DNA from: Pseudomonadota bacterium
GTDB taxonomy: Bacteria > Myxococcota_A > Polyangia > GCA-2747355
Assembly: GCA_016702545.1 (NCBI GenBank)
Contig: JADJDT010000044.1
Location: forward strand, 345,588 to 409,587
Length of the DNA: 64,000 bases
Reading direction: 5' to 3'
This document shows positions 9,575 through 21,239 of this stretch, piece by piece. Under the pieces are notes generated by a model that did no database searches, had not been told where the DNA came from, and worked only from the letters and a program-made list of their open reading frames with translations. Every line of letters starts with the position of its first letter. The first letter of the stretch is position 1. The position numbers and the translations under genes were made by a program.

Positions 9575-10522
9575 TCAGCGCTCGCCCGGGTCCGATCCAC
9601 GCTCACCGAAGACACACACGCCATCGCGCCCCGCCTGTTTGGCGGCGTAGAGCGCCTCGTCGGCGGCCGCGAGCAGCTGCTCGACCGTCGCGATGCGGGG
9701 ATGGGGAATGCTGGCCACGCCGCCGCTGACCGTAACGATCAGCTCGCTCAGCGCCGGTATCAGCCGCAGCGCCCGGATCTGCTCGCGGATGCGATTGGCG
9801 ACCACCCGCGCGATCTCGCTGTTGAGCCCGCGACAGATCAGCACGAACTCCTCACCCCCGTAGCGCACGACCAGGTCCTCGTCGCGGACGGCGGCGGTCA
9901 GGCGCTCGGCGAAGGCCACCAGCACGGCGTCGCCGGTGCCGTGGCCGTGGGTGTCGTTGACGCGCTTGAAGTGGTCGAGGTCGAAGACGGTCAGCGCCAG
10001 CGGCGAGCCGTGCCGCGACGAGAAGCGGAACTCGGTCGCCAAGCGCTCGAACATGAAGCGGCGGTTGTGGACGCGCGTCAGGGGATCGCGCACCGCCGCG
10101 TCGTACATCTTCTGCTGGAAGGTCTCGTCGAGGTGATCGGCGTAGGAGAACTTGAGAATCGTCGTCGAGCCGATATGGATCCGATCGCCGTCCTTGAGCG
10201 CCATCGACTGCACGCGCTCACCGTTGACCAGCGTGCCGTTGCGGCTGCCGAGGTCGGTGATCATGATCTGGCCGTGGGGCCCCTCGCTCAGCCGCACATG
10301 CTGGCGTGAGATGCCGTCATCGGTGATCGGCACGGTGCAGCGGGGGTCGCGGCCGATCACCATCTCGCCCTCGATCTTGAACATCTGGCCGACCTGGCTG
10401 CCGGCGAGCATCATCACATAGGCCCGATCGCGGACCTGGATCAGCTCACTATCCTCTTCGTCGCCCGGCATCAGGGCCAGCGTGGTGTCGGCGAAGTCCT
10501 CAGGGCGGGGACGTGGAGCCAT
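9575..10522 (-). CDS. FHA-GGDEF diguanylate cyclase
   Basis: Cytoplasmic signalling protein (315 aa) predicted to make cyclic di-GMP. An FHA phosphothreonine-binding domain spans about residues 36-125, with GRDP, ISRQH and LGSRNG motifs. A GGDEF domain follows from about residue 140, with an intact active site GGEEF at 222-226 and an RxxD inhibitory site (RDED, 213-216) exactly five residues upstream. Input would therefore be a phosphorylated protein partner, with product feedback. The start is ATG 10522. TATAAT lies only eight bases upstream, so the mRNA may be leaderless. The gene lies 63 bases downstream of aceE on the same strand. Confidence 0.92.
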   Translation of the reverse strand: MAPRPRPEDFADTTLALMPGDEEDSELIQVRDRAYVMMLAGSQVGQMFKIEGEMVIGRDPRCTVPITDDGISRQHVRLSEGPHGQIMITDLGSRNGTLVNGERVQSMALKDGDRIHIGSTTILKFSYADHLDETFQQKMYDAAVRDPLTRVHNRRFMFERLATEFRFSSRHGSPLALTVFDLDHFKRVNDTHGHGTGDAVLVAFAERLTAAVRDEDLVVRYGGEEFVLICRGLNSEIARVVANRIREQIRALRLIPALSELIVTVSGGVASIPHPRIATVEQLLAAADEALYAAKQAGRDGVCVFGERGSDPGER

Positions 10523-10529
10523 GGGCCGG

Positions 10530-10535
10530 ATTATA
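10530..10535 (-). promoter_or_regulatory. Perfect -10 box (TATAAT) immediately upstream of the FHA-GGDEF start
   Basis: ATTATA on the plus strand reads TATAAT on the minus strand and ends eight bases before the ATG at 10522, predicting a transcription start at or next to the A of ATG. A -35 element is not convincing (TCGACT with an 18-base spacer is the best seen). No ribosome-binding site fits in the gap. Confidence 0.45.
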
Positions 10536-10585
10536 GGCCAAGCGCTCGGCGCAAGTCGACTAGCTGAACCCTGGGTGATCACGCC

Positions 10586-13264
<2,679 letters not shown>

Positions 13265-13319
13265 TAAGCCACCCTCCAGCCTGTCTGTTGCTCCGTGCCT
13301 GCCGTGACTGCTGGGGCGC

Positions 13320-13349
13320 TGTATATACCTCGACCGCCGGTGGCGACAA
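13320..13349 (-). promoter_or_regulatory. Possible promoter for aceE
   Basis: On the minus strand TTGTCG (13349-13344) and TATACA (13325-13320) are separated by 18 bases, a reasonable sigma-70 type arrangement. It would give a leader of roughly 50 bases before the aceE ATG. It lies in the 209-base divergent gap between aceE and the lipoprotein gene at 13474. This is a pattern call only. Confidence 0.35.
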
Positions 13350-13473
13350 GTTGGCCCGTGCCTGAGCCTGAGTGCCCCGCGGAGGTGCTTGCGTCGCCGA
13401 GCCCAGGGGCGCGCGATCAAGCGGCCGCTGTGGGTCCGTGGTCGTCAACCGACACGCGTGGTATGCAGCCGAT

Positions 13474-14436
13474 ATGAGAGGAGCGCGGTCCGGTCTCGAG
13501 CGGTGGGCGGCGATCGGCGCGATCGGCGTCGTGGCGTCGATCGTCGCGGTCGCGCTCTCGGCCTGCCTGCCGGTCTATCTGCTGCGCCCGGCCGGCGGGG
13601 GCCCGGCGGGGCAAGCCAGCGCGGCGGGGTTGGAGCTGGTCGCCGAGCCCATCGCCTGGCGGGGCGCGCCCTACGACCTCGAGCGCTACCTGCTGCCGAT
13701 CGGCGTGCGCTTGAGGAACGGCGGCACGCAGCCGGTCGCGGTCGATTACACCGCCTTCGCCCTGGTCGACGAGCAGGGCTTCCGCTACGCGGCGCTCAGT
13801 CCCTTCGGCGCGCCGCCGACCGCCGGGCCCGCCGCGCCGGCGCCCGCACCGGCCCCAATGCCCGCACCGGCCCCAATGCCCGCACCGGCCCCAACGCCCG
13901 CACCGGCCCCCGCGCCCGCACCGAATCCCGCGAGCGCCGAATCCCTGTCCACGGCGCCGCGCGCACTGCTGGCCTATGCAGGCGACCCCCGCGCCCTCCG
14001 GCTGGCCGGGCCGGCGCGGCCACCCGCGCGCCACGCGCCGCGGGCGTGTCGCGTGGTCGTGCGCCGCGGTGGCGGGCGTGTGGTGGTGGGGCGCGGGCGA
14101 GGCTTCTACGTCCACCCGCGGGCGCGGGTGTATTACCCCTGGTACGACCCCTGGCTCGGGCCCTTCTATCCACCGCCCTTCGCCTACTACCCGCCCGTTG
14201 CGGTCTGGGCGCCACCCGCGGCGACCGTCTACGGCGGCCCCGCCGCGCTCGGCGACGCCCAGCGCCTGGCCTTGCCCCAAGGCGTCATCGAGCGCCAGGG
14301 CGAGATCTCCGGCCTGCTCTACTTCCCCAGCGCCGCCCTCCGCGCCCAGCGCCTGACCCTCGAGTGGCAGGTGCGCAACCCCCAGGGCCAAACCCTCGCC
14401 ACCCTCGCGGTGCCCTTCGTCGTCACCGCGCGCTAG
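13474..14436 (+). CDS. Lipoprotein with Pro-Ala repeat and Gly/Tyr/Pro-rich C-terminal region
   Basis: Predicted exported lipoprotein of 320 residues. A hydrophobic segment (AIGAIGVVASIVAVAL) is followed by the lipobox LSAC. The next 75 residues look like a beta-sandwich (FxGx8 type is not recognisable). A Pro/Ala linker follows, built from 18-base DNA repeats at about 13842-13930 (AP-AP-MP units), then an Arg-rich and PxYxPxxxP-rich stretch. The family is not recognised. ATG 13474 is preferred over the upstream in-frame start at 13372 because it puts the signal sequence at the N-terminus. Confidence 0.75.
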   Translation: MRGARSGLERWAAIGAIGVVASIVAVALSACLPVYLLRPAGGGPAGQASAAGLELVAEPIAWRGAPYDLERYLLPIGVRLRNGGTQPVAVDYTAFALVDEQGFRYAALSPFGAPPTAGPAAPAPAPAPMPAPAPMPAPAPTPAPAPAPAPNPASAESLSTAPRALLAYAGDPRALRLAGPARPPARHAPRACRVVVRRGGGRVVVGRGRGFYVHPRARVYYPWYDPWLGPFYPPPFAYYPPVAVWAPPAATVYGGPAALGDAQRLALPQGVIERQGEISGLLYFPSAALRAQRLTLEWQVRNPQGQTLATLAVPFVVTAR

Positions 14437-14674
14437 CACCGCCTGAACCGCAGGGAAGCTGAATGTGAAGGACGCAGCCCTGGGATGATGGCGGAGGACG
14501 ACACGGAGGAGAGGAACTCCACCCGGGTTGATGGTTCGGACCGGCTCTGGGAATGCGACTGCGATCAGGCGTGCCTGAGCCCCGGGCGTGTCATGTTGGG
14601 GCGCGGGTTGCCACGGGGCCGCGCCGGGCTGCGTTCGCACGTGTTACGCTCCCGGTCACGGAGGCGTCGCGCCG

Positions 14675-15277
14675 ATGCCAGAGCCAGCCAGGAAAGGCCC
14701 AGCGGGCCGAGCAACCTATCAGGACGTGCTCGCCACTTCCGAGCACCTGGTCGCCGAGGTCGTCGATGGCGAACTCGTGACCAGCCCGAGGCCGGCGTTG
14801 CGACATGCGCGGGCCTCGTCGGCGGTCGGAGCCGTTCTCTTCGGAAGCTTCGATTCCGGCCCGGGCGATAGCGGACCGGGCGGATGGTGGATCCTCAACG
14901 AGCCCGAGCTTCATTTGCGCGAGGACGTCATCGTGCCCGACCTCGCCGGCTGGCGCCGGGAGCGCATGCCGGTCCTGCCCGATCGGGCGGCCTGCGAGCT
15001 CGCGCCGGACTGGGTCTGCGAGGTCGTCTCGCCGGCCACGGCGCGCCACGACCGGGTCCGCAAGGCGGCCCTCTACGCGCGCGAGCGCGTCTCTCACCTC
15101 TGGCTCGTCGACCCGCTTGCGCAGACGCTCGAGGTGTTCCGCCTCGAGGCGGAACGCTGGGTTCGGCTGAGCGCGCACGGTGGCGCCGAGCGCGTCCGCG
15201 CGGAGCCCTTCGAGGTCGCGGAGCTCGACCTGAGTCGCTGGTGGATCGAGCCGGCACCGGACGAGGGTTCGCACTGA
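14675..15277 (+). CDS. Uma2 family (DUF820) restriction-endonuclease-fold protein
   Basis: Uma2/DUF820 protein (200 aa) of the PD-(D/E)xK nuclease superfamily, expanded in cyanobacteria and myxobacteria with unknown physiological role. It has the N-terminal TYQDVLATSEHLVAEVVDGEL segment, the catalytic Asp in VIVPDLAGWRRERMP, and the catalytic Glu in VCEVVSPATARHDRVRK followed by YARERVSHLWLVDP. The start ATG 14675 has GGAGG upstream. The core is intact, unlike the deleted Uma2 copy at 53107. The 238 bases before it hold no feature I can support. Confidence 0.85.
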   Translation: MPEPARKGPAGRATYQDVLATSEHLVAEVVDGELVTSPRPALRHARASSAVGAVLFGSFDSGPGDSGPGGWWILNEPELHLREDVIVPDLAGWRRERMPVLPDRAACELAPDWVCEVVSPATARHDRVRKAALYARERVSHLWLVDPLAQTLEVFRLEAERWVRLSAHGGAERVRAEPFEVAELDLSRWWIEPAPDEGSH

Positions 15278-15529
15278 CGACTGTGGGGCCAAGGCTGCTG
15301 CGCAACGCGCGTGGACCCCTTCGGTGCGCTATGGGCGCTGTAGCGCCTCGGCCGCCCGTGGGGCCAGGCGGGCGGCTTGGTCGGCGAGGATCTGGCTCCG
15401 CCAGCCCTCAACCCGGGTGGGGAGTCCCCTTCGACGCTAAGGGCGCGATGGGGTTGGATCCGTGAACGCGATGTGCAGGCGCATGCGGTCGGCCCAGGAT
15501 GGGTCTGCCTGCCGCGCTCCGGAGGCGTT
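15278..15529. other. Gene-free stretch with a scrap of the pqiC-like sequence
   Basis: No coding signal is seen. Around 15368-15397 about 30 bases (CGGGCGGCTTGGTCGGCGAGG and onward to GGCT) match the duplicated 3' segments of the pqiC-like gene at 17700 and 18750. It is a third, very short copy. Confidence 0.5.
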
Positions 15530-16072
15530 CTATCCAGGATCCTCGATGGCGTACTCGAGCTTGTGCACGCGCAGCGACTGGTCCTCGCGGCGGAAGAAGA
15601 ACTTCACCCGTGTCCCGATGTCGGAGATTTCGTAGGTGAGCTGTTTCGCGTCCAGCTCCGGGCGCAGCTGCGATGAGGGATCGCGGTTGGTGCGGTTGTA
15701 GTCGTCGACCGCCTTGAGGATCTCCCGCGCCTCGCGCCGCAGGTTGATGCGCAGCGCCTTTGCGCGCGGCTTGATCTTCTTCCCGCTCGCCCAGGCCTCC
15801 CCGCCGGTCTTGCCAGCAATGCTGATCGTGCCGTCGAGCGCGGCGGCGGTGACCGTGGTTTGACCGTTGAACTCCCCGGTACTCCGGTCGTCGGTGTGGT
15901 AGCCGACGCTGACCCGGGCGCAGAGGAAGCCCTTCAGCGGCTTCGAGCCTTGCAGTGCTTGGAGCAGCGCTTGAGCCACCCGGGGGAGGTCAGTTGCGAT
16001 GCCGCGGTCGGCGCCGTGCGCGCGGTCGGGGCAAAGGCCAAGGGCCGCCAGCAGGCACGAGACGCGGTGCAT
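15530..16072 (-). CDS. Exported protein of unknown function
   Basis: A 180-residue protein with an N-terminal signal sequence (MHRVSCLLAALGLCPDRAHGA) and a charged mature part rich in Lys/Arg. AAGGAG about nine bases upstream supports ATG 16072. The minus-strand frame stays open far upstream, but that extension is encoded by the poly-G tract and is not credible. I do not recognise a family. The mature domain looks alpha/beta with a strand-rich centre. Confidence 0.6.
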   Translation of the reverse strand: MHRVSCLLAALGLCPDRAHGADRGIATDLPRVAQALLQALQGSKPLKGFLCARVSVGYHTDDRSTGEFNGQTTVTAAALDGTISIAGKTGGEAWASGKKIKPRAKALRINLRREAREILKAVDDYNRTNRDPSSQLRPELDAKQLTYEISDIGTRVKFFFRREDQSLRVHKLEYAIEDPG

Positions 16073-16172
16073 CTCTTGGCTCCTTTCCGTCGGCGTGCGG
16101 ACCGGCGTGCGCCGGGGGCCGCCGCGGCGCCGGCCGCGAACCCGAGTCCCTACGCGACGCGCCATTGAAGCA

Positions 16173-16694
<522 letters not shown>

Positions 16695-17402
16695 ATGCCG
16701 CTCGCTCGTAGCGTTCCAGCAGCGCTCGGCAGGCGGTTGATGGCGTGTCTCTTGGCCGCCAGCACCGGGCCGGTGTTGGGGCTGCTGGTCAGCGTACTGC
16801 CGTCCAGCACAGCCTGCGCAGCGCGGGCCGCGCCGCCGCCGCCGGGGCTCGTGTTGCGTGACGGGGACCTTGTTTTTCAGACGTCGCTTTCGGGTCAGGG
16901 CGAGGCGGTAGCACTGGCGACGGGCAGCCGATACACGCACATGGGCGTCGTGCTCCTGCTGGGCGGAAGGCCCGTGGTGCTGGAGGCCGTGCAGCCCGTT
17001 CAGCTCACGCCGTGGCCCGAGTGGCTCGAGCGTGGCGATCGGGGCCATGTGGTGGTCAAGCGGCTGGTGGATGTGGAGGAGCGCTTGACCCCCGCGGCGC
17101 GGGCACGCATGCACGCCCTGGCCAACAAGTGGATCGGCCGACGCTACGATCCTTACTTTCGCTGGGATGATGATCGCCTCTATTGCTCCGAGCTGGTCTA
17201 CAAACTGTATCAACGCGCCGTGGGGCTAAGCGTCGGGGTGTTGCGTCGCGCCGGCGACTTCAACCTCGCCAGCGCTCCCGTCCGACGGCTGATGCGGCGG
17301 CGCTTCGGCGGCGCCGCCGGCCGCTTCGATCCCCGCGAGCCAGCGATCGCGCCGCAACAGCTCTTCGCCGCGCCTGGGCTGGTGACGATCTTTAGCAACT
17401 GA
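16695..17402 (+). CDS. YiiX/YebB-like permuted NlpC/P60 cysteine hydrolase, exported
   Basis: A 235-residue protein with a long N-terminal hydrophobic signal (LMACLLAASTGPVLGLLVSV). The domain that follows matches the permuted papain-fold family: GDLVFQTS start, His in the YTHMGVVL motif, and the nucleophile Cys in DRLYCSELVYKLY near the C-terminal half. Family members act on amide or lipid-amide bonds at the envelope. The substrate here is unknown. GAGG in AGGTGAGGTG supports ATG 16695. The motif set is complete. Confidence 0.8.
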   Translation: MPLARSVPAALGRRLMACLLAASTGPVLGLLVSVLPSSTACAARAAPPPPGLVLRDGDLVFQTSLSGQGEAVALATGSRYTHMGVVLLLGGRPVVLEAVQPVQLTPWPEWLERGDRGHVVVKRLVDVEERLTPAARARMHALANKWIGRRYDPYFRWDDDRLYCSELVYKLYQRAVGLSVGVLRRAGDFNLASAPVRRLMRRRFGGAAGRFDPREPAIAPQQLFAAPGLVTIFSN

Positions 17403-17689
17403 GGAGCCGCCACAGCGGGCCTGTCGGCTTGGAACCCCGTCATCGTTGACGATGTCCAGAGGGTCCCGCCTCTGGCCGCTCGAGTTCGGCTGGCAGGATG
17501 GCGCATACGCACGTGCTCACCCAGCTTGGCGCTGCCCGGTCTGATGCCGACGGCCTTCAGCGAAGGGATGGCAACTACGAGGCGTCACCTGGCCAAGGCT
17601 GTGGCGCCGCACGTTTCACCCGTCTTGGGACACGGCGCGCGCCGCGCTGGTGCTCGTGGTCGAGGCTACGGGCGCCGCAGCGCCGCGGC
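17403..17689. other. Gene-free stretch downstream of the hydrolase
   Basis: Several short frames are open on both strands, but none has a ribosome-binding site or a recognisable product. It leads into the duplicated pqiC-like fragment. Confidence 0.4.
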
Positions 17690-17921
17690 CGCGGGCGGGG
17701 CGAGGCGGCTTGGTCGGCGAGGATCTGGCTCAGCAGGGCGACGACCTGGCGGGGGTCGCGGGCGGGCAGGGGCGGGTTTCGTCGAAGTCGTGGCGTAGCG
17801 CGACCGAGCCGTCCGGGCGCTGCAGCAGCAGGGTGGCGGCCAGGCGGGCGTAGGTCGCGTCGCCGCGATCCAGCTCCTCGATCGCCTCGATCGCGCCGCT
17901 GAGCAGGCCCGCGGCCTGGGA
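17690..17921 (-). pseudogene. Duplicated 3' fragment of the pqiC-like lipoprotein gene
   Basis: About 230 bases are nearly identical to the 3' half of the gene at 18708-19350. In the minus strand one frame reads GAIEAIEELDRGDATYARLA and continues to RHDFDETRPC, after which the match resumes in another frame (RQVVALLSQILADQAA). It has no start and a frame break, so it is a remnant. Together with the real gene it brackets the toxin-antitoxin pair at 17996-18603 as direct repeats. Confidence 0.8.
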
Positions 17922-17995
17922 TGCAACTCGCTGGCAGCGCTTGCGGGTCCGCTGTACTCTTACAGAAACACGATCGATCGGCACGAGGTACGACC

Positions 17996-18208
17996 ATGCC
18001 CGCTACCGCAACGCTCTCGAGCAAGTTCCAGATTTCGATTCCCAAGGCTGTCCGCGAGGAGCAGCGCTGGAAGGCCGGCCAGGAGTTCGTCTTCATCCCG
18101 AAGGGCCGGGGCGTGCTCGTCATGCCCGTGCCTGAGTTGGACCAGCTCGCTGGCCTCGCCAGGGGCGCCAAGCGGGAAGGCTACCGCGACCGGAAGGACC
18201 GCCCCTGA
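17996..18208 (+). CDS. vapB: AbrB/MazE-type antitoxin
   Basis: A 70-residue SpoVT/AbrB swapped-hairpin DNA-binding protein: TATLSSKFQISIPKAVRE then WKAGQEFVFIPKGRGVLV. The basic, unstructured C-terminus (GAKREGYRDRKDRP) would wrap the toxin. GAGG eight bases upstream supports ATG 17996. Its stop TGA overlaps the toxin start (TGATG), typical of a coupled antitoxin-toxin operon, and the complex would be expected to repress its own promoter. Confidence 0.88.
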   Translation: MPATATLSSKFQISIPKAVREEQRWKAGQEFVFIPKGRGVLVMPVPELDQLAGLARGAKREGYRDRKDRP

Positions 18209-18603
18209 TGGCGGCGCCCTTGCGCGTGGTCGATACCTCCGCCTGGATCGAGTGGCTGACCGGCAGCGCGCTCGCCGTGATGCTGCGCCCGCGCATTCCG
18301 GATCAGGCGCACTGCGTCGTGCCCACCATCGTGCAGCTCGAGCTGTCGCGCTGGCTGAGGCGCGAGCTTGGCGAGGATCAGTGCGACCAGGTGATCGCCT
18401 ACACGCAGAAGTGCGTGGTGGTCGCGCTGGACACGGCGATCGCGCTGCTGGCCGCTGATTTCCATCGTGAGTACAAGCTCGCGACCGCCGATGCCATCGT
18501 CTATGCGACGGCGCGCCAACAACGTGCCGAGCTCCTCACCTGCGATTCACACTTCGACGGGTTGCCTGGTGTCGTGTTGCTCGCGAAGAGAGGGTCTCCG
18601 TGA
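18208..18603 (+). CDS. vapC: VapC-type PIN-domain toxin ribonuclease
   Basis: PIN-domain protein of 131 residues. The acidic active-site residues are present: Asp in VVDTSAWIEW, Glu in QLELSRW, Asp in TADAIVYATA and Asp in CDSHFDG. VapC toxins are Mg-dependent RNases that usually cut tRNA or rRNA. The target here is unknown. The ATG overlaps the antitoxin stop by one base. The pair sits between two copies of the pqiC-like 3' segment, suggesting it arrived or moved by recombination there. Confidence 0.9.
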   Translation: MAAPLRVVDTSAWIEWLTGSALAVMLRPRIPDQAHCVVPTIVQLELSRWLRRELGEDQCDQVIAYTQKCVVVALDTAIALLAADFHREYKLATADAIVYATARQQRAELLTCDSHFDGLPGVVLLAKRGSP

Positions 18604-18707
18604 TGAGACCCAAGACAGGCGCGTTTCGCGCGATGTTTGCAAGGGACCGCGCGGCAGCCCAAGTAAGGCGCGATCGGCTGGCGCAGGGCTTCTTGGACAG
18701 GATGCTG

Positions 18708-19350
18708 CTACGGGTGTCGCAGCGCGCCGGCCGCGCGGGGGGCGAGACGGGCGGCTTGGTCGGCGAGGATTTGGCTCAGCAGGGCGACGACCTGGCGCGG
18801 GTCGCGGGTCCGGCAGGGGCGGGTTTCGTCGAAGTCGTGGCGGAGCAGGACCGTGCCGTCCGGGCGCTGTAACAGCAGGGTGGCCGCCAGGCGGGCGTAG
18901 GTCGCGTCGCCGCGGTCGAGCTCCTCGATCGCCTCGATCGCGCCGCTGAGCAGGCCCGCAGCCTGAGGCAGGCGGGACTCGTCCTCGACGCGCGCGAAGC
19001 GGCCAGAGGCGCGCAGGTGGCGGATCAGCGCGCGCGTGGCGAGCTCGGCCGGCTCGGCGGCCCAGCGCCGGTAGCCGTAGTAGCGCAGCTCGTGCTCCGA
19101 GCCGCGGTAGACCAGGCGCTGCGATTCATAGCCCGGTGCCACCTGCAGCGGCGTCACGGCCAGGGTGGGCCCCTGCGCCGCGTTGCGGCCCTGCGCAGGT
19201 GCGGCCAGCACGTAGTAGAACTCGTCGGCGGCGGGGCTGCCGAAGCAGCCCAGCAGGCCCAAGGTGCCGGCGAGCGCCGCGACACGCAGCGGGCCGGCCA
19301 GGCCGGCCGGCGCCAGGCGAGCGCCGAGGCGCGTCTGCAGCGGTGCTCAT
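18708..19350 (-). CDS. PqiC-like ABC-transport auxiliary lipoprotein (frame break near start)
   Basis: Periplasmic lipoprotein of the ABC-type transport auxiliary family that partners Mce/MlaD proteins. The mature part begins after a lipobox LLGC, then SPAADEFYYVLAAP, a typical PqiC start, and it ends in the helical ETRPCRTRDPRQVVALLSQI region. ATG 19350, with AAGGAG upstream, overlaps the Mce stop as ATGA, but the signal peptide (AALAGTLGLLGC) is in another frame. One extra base between about 19310 and 19347 would explain this. In the correct frame no other ATG, GTG or upstream TTG is available. It is the last gene of a four-gene lipid-transport operon. Confidence 0.75.
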
Positions 19351-20379
19351 GGAGGCGCCCTCTCCTTGACGGCCTCGCCGCGCAGCAGCAGCGAGGGACG
19401 GTCGCCGGATCGACTGCGCGAAGGCGCGCAGGTTGGTGGCCGCCCCCTGCAGCACCGTCAGCAGGCGGGCGAGCTGCGGGTCGCTGCGTCGCGCGGTGGC
19501 CGAGAGCTGGGCGCCGAGCTGCTGCAACGTCAGCGCCGCATCGCGCAGCGCGGTGAGGGCCTGGCCGGTGGCCGGCTGCTCGATGCGGGTCCGTAGCGCG
19601 CGCGCGGCCAGCGCGACCTCGTCGAGGGCCACCTGGGGGCGCGTGCGCTGCAGCGTGCGTTGCAGCGTCGCCATCGCCGCCGCCGCATCGGCCACCAACG
19701 CGCGCAGGCCCGGCCGCAGCTCGGTCGCGAGCTGGTCGACCGCGCCGGCCGCGCGGGCCAGCGCCGTCGCGCTGCGGTCGAGGTTGGTCAGCAGCCGTCC
19801 CAGCCGCTCGCGCTCGAGCAGCGCCGCCAGACCGCCCGCGGCCTCGTCGGCGTGCGCCAGCAGTGAGCGCAGGCGGTCGCGGTTGGCGGCATCGGTCATC
19901 AGGATCAGGTTGTTCGCCACCCGCTCGATCTTCTGCGACACGTCGATCGCGCGCCCCGTGATGCCCTCGGTCAGCGCGCTGCCGGCGCGGACCTCGGAGC
20001 GCGCCCCGTTGGGCGGCAGGCGCTTGGCGCGCCGCGAGCTGCCGGTCAGCTCGACGAAGCGCATGCCGGTGATGCCGAGCGAGGCGACCACCGCGCGCGT
20101 GTCGGCCTTGATCGGCGTGCCGGGATCGAGCGAGAGCTGGACGCGCACCGTCTCGACGTCGTCGACGACGATCTTCTCCACCGTGCCGACGCGCACCCCC
20201 TGCATGTTGACGGCGGAGCCGCTGACCAGCCCGCTGACCGATTCGTGGTAGCGGACAAAATAGCGATCGCGCGGATTCCACAGCCGCAGGCCGGCCAGCG
20301 TGCCGACGGCGACGGCGAAGAGCAGCGTCGCCAGCAGCAGGAAGACGCCGAGCCGCAGCTGTTGTGCGCGCGTTGCCAT
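19347..20379 (-). CDS. mlaD: Mce/MlaD-family lipid-binding protein (frame break near the C-terminus)
   Basis: Single-pass inner-membrane protein: TM helix at residues 8-30 (LGVFLLLATLLFAVAVGTLAGL), then an MCE domain (about 38-120, with YHESVSGLVSGSAVNMQGVRVG), then a long helical region. MCE rings carry phospholipids between membranes. The frame runs past the expected end. Removing one C near 19399-19402 yields RRRPSLLLRGEAVKERAPP and a stop at 19347 that overlaps the next start (ATGA). The C-terminal motif PSLLLRGE is the common Mce ending, so I treat the break as a sequence error. The start ATG 20379 overlaps the ATPase stop (TGATG). Confidence 0.87.
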
Positions 20380-21239
20380 CAGTCCGTCCCCTCCAGCGCG
20401 GCCAGCATGCTCGGCCCCGTGGCCGCGGCGGGCGGCGGGGCGGTGCGTCCGAAAAACTCGCGCACGCCCGGCTCGGAGCTCTGTTGCAGCTCGGCCACGC
20501 TGCCCTGGGCCAGCAGGCGGCCGTCTCGCGCCAGCATCACGACATGGTCGGCGATCTCCGCGATGCTGGCCAGCTCGTGGGTCACGACGACCATCGTCAT
20601 CCCCAGGCGACGCTGCAGCTCGCGCAGCGTCGCGTCGAGCCCGGCGGCGACGACCGGGTCGAGGCCGGCCGAGGGCTCATCGCAGATCAGCAACTCGGGG
20701 TCGAGGGCCAGCGCGCGGCTGATCGCGGCCCGCTTGCGCATGCCGCCCGAGAGCTGCGCGGGTAGCAAGTGGGCGGTCCCCTCCAGCCCGACCAGCGCCA
20801 GCTTTTGCTCGACGATGCGGCGAATCACGCCGTCGGGCAAGTCCGTATGCTCGTGGAGCGCGAGCGCGACGTTGTCGCCGACGGTCAGCGAGCCGAGCAG
20901 GGCTCCCCCCTGAAAGAGCATGCCGATGCGGCGCAGCAGGGCGATGCGCTCGCGCTCGTCCACGCGCAGCGGGTCGCGGCCGAGCACCCGCACGTAGCCG
21001 CCCAGCGGCTTGAGCAACCCGACGAGGGTGCGGATCACCGTCGACTTGCCGCAGCCGCTGCCGCCGACCAGGCAGACGATCCGACCGCGCGGCACGACGA
21101 AGGAGAGATCGTGGACGACGAGTCGGTCGTCGTAGCCGGCGCTCAGCCCGCAGATCTCGACCGCCGGCAAGGCCGGTACGGCCGGCTGGGTGGCCGCCGC
21201 GCGACGCGCGGGCGTCGCAGCGGTCGGGCCGAGCGTCAC
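20379..21239 (-). CDS. mlaF: MlaF-like ABC transporter ATP-binding protein
   Basis: ATPase (286 aa) of the lipid-transport complex. It contains Walker A GGSGCGKST, Q-loop MLFQGGALLGSLT, signature LSGGMRKR, Walker B LLICDEPSAGLD and switch His in VVTHEL. The GTG start at 21239 overlaps the permease stop as GTGA. The N-terminal 25 residues before VEICGLSAGYDD are a low-complexity Ala/Pro extension. It would energise movement of phospholipids between the inner membrane and the Mce protein encoded next. Confidence 0.93.
   Translation of the reverse strand: MTLGPTAATPARRAAATQPAVPALPAVEICGLSAGYDDRLVVHDLSFVVPRGRIVCLVGGSGCGKSTVIRTLVGLLKPLGGYVRVLGRDPLRVDERERIALLRRIGMLFQGGALLGSLTVGDNVALALHEHTDLPDGVIRRIVEQKLALVGLEGTAHLLPAQLSGGMRKRAAISRALALDPELLICDEPSAGLDPVVAAGLDATLRELQRRLGMTMVVVTHELASIAEIADHVVMLARDGRLLAQGSVAELQQSSEPGVREFFGRTAPPPAAATGPSMLAALEGTD

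Noticed and set aside
18600..18705. Small gene after the vapC toxin
   Set aside because: The frame runs directly into the antisense of the PqiC-like gene and has no recognisable product. The ATG just follows the vapC stop by chance.
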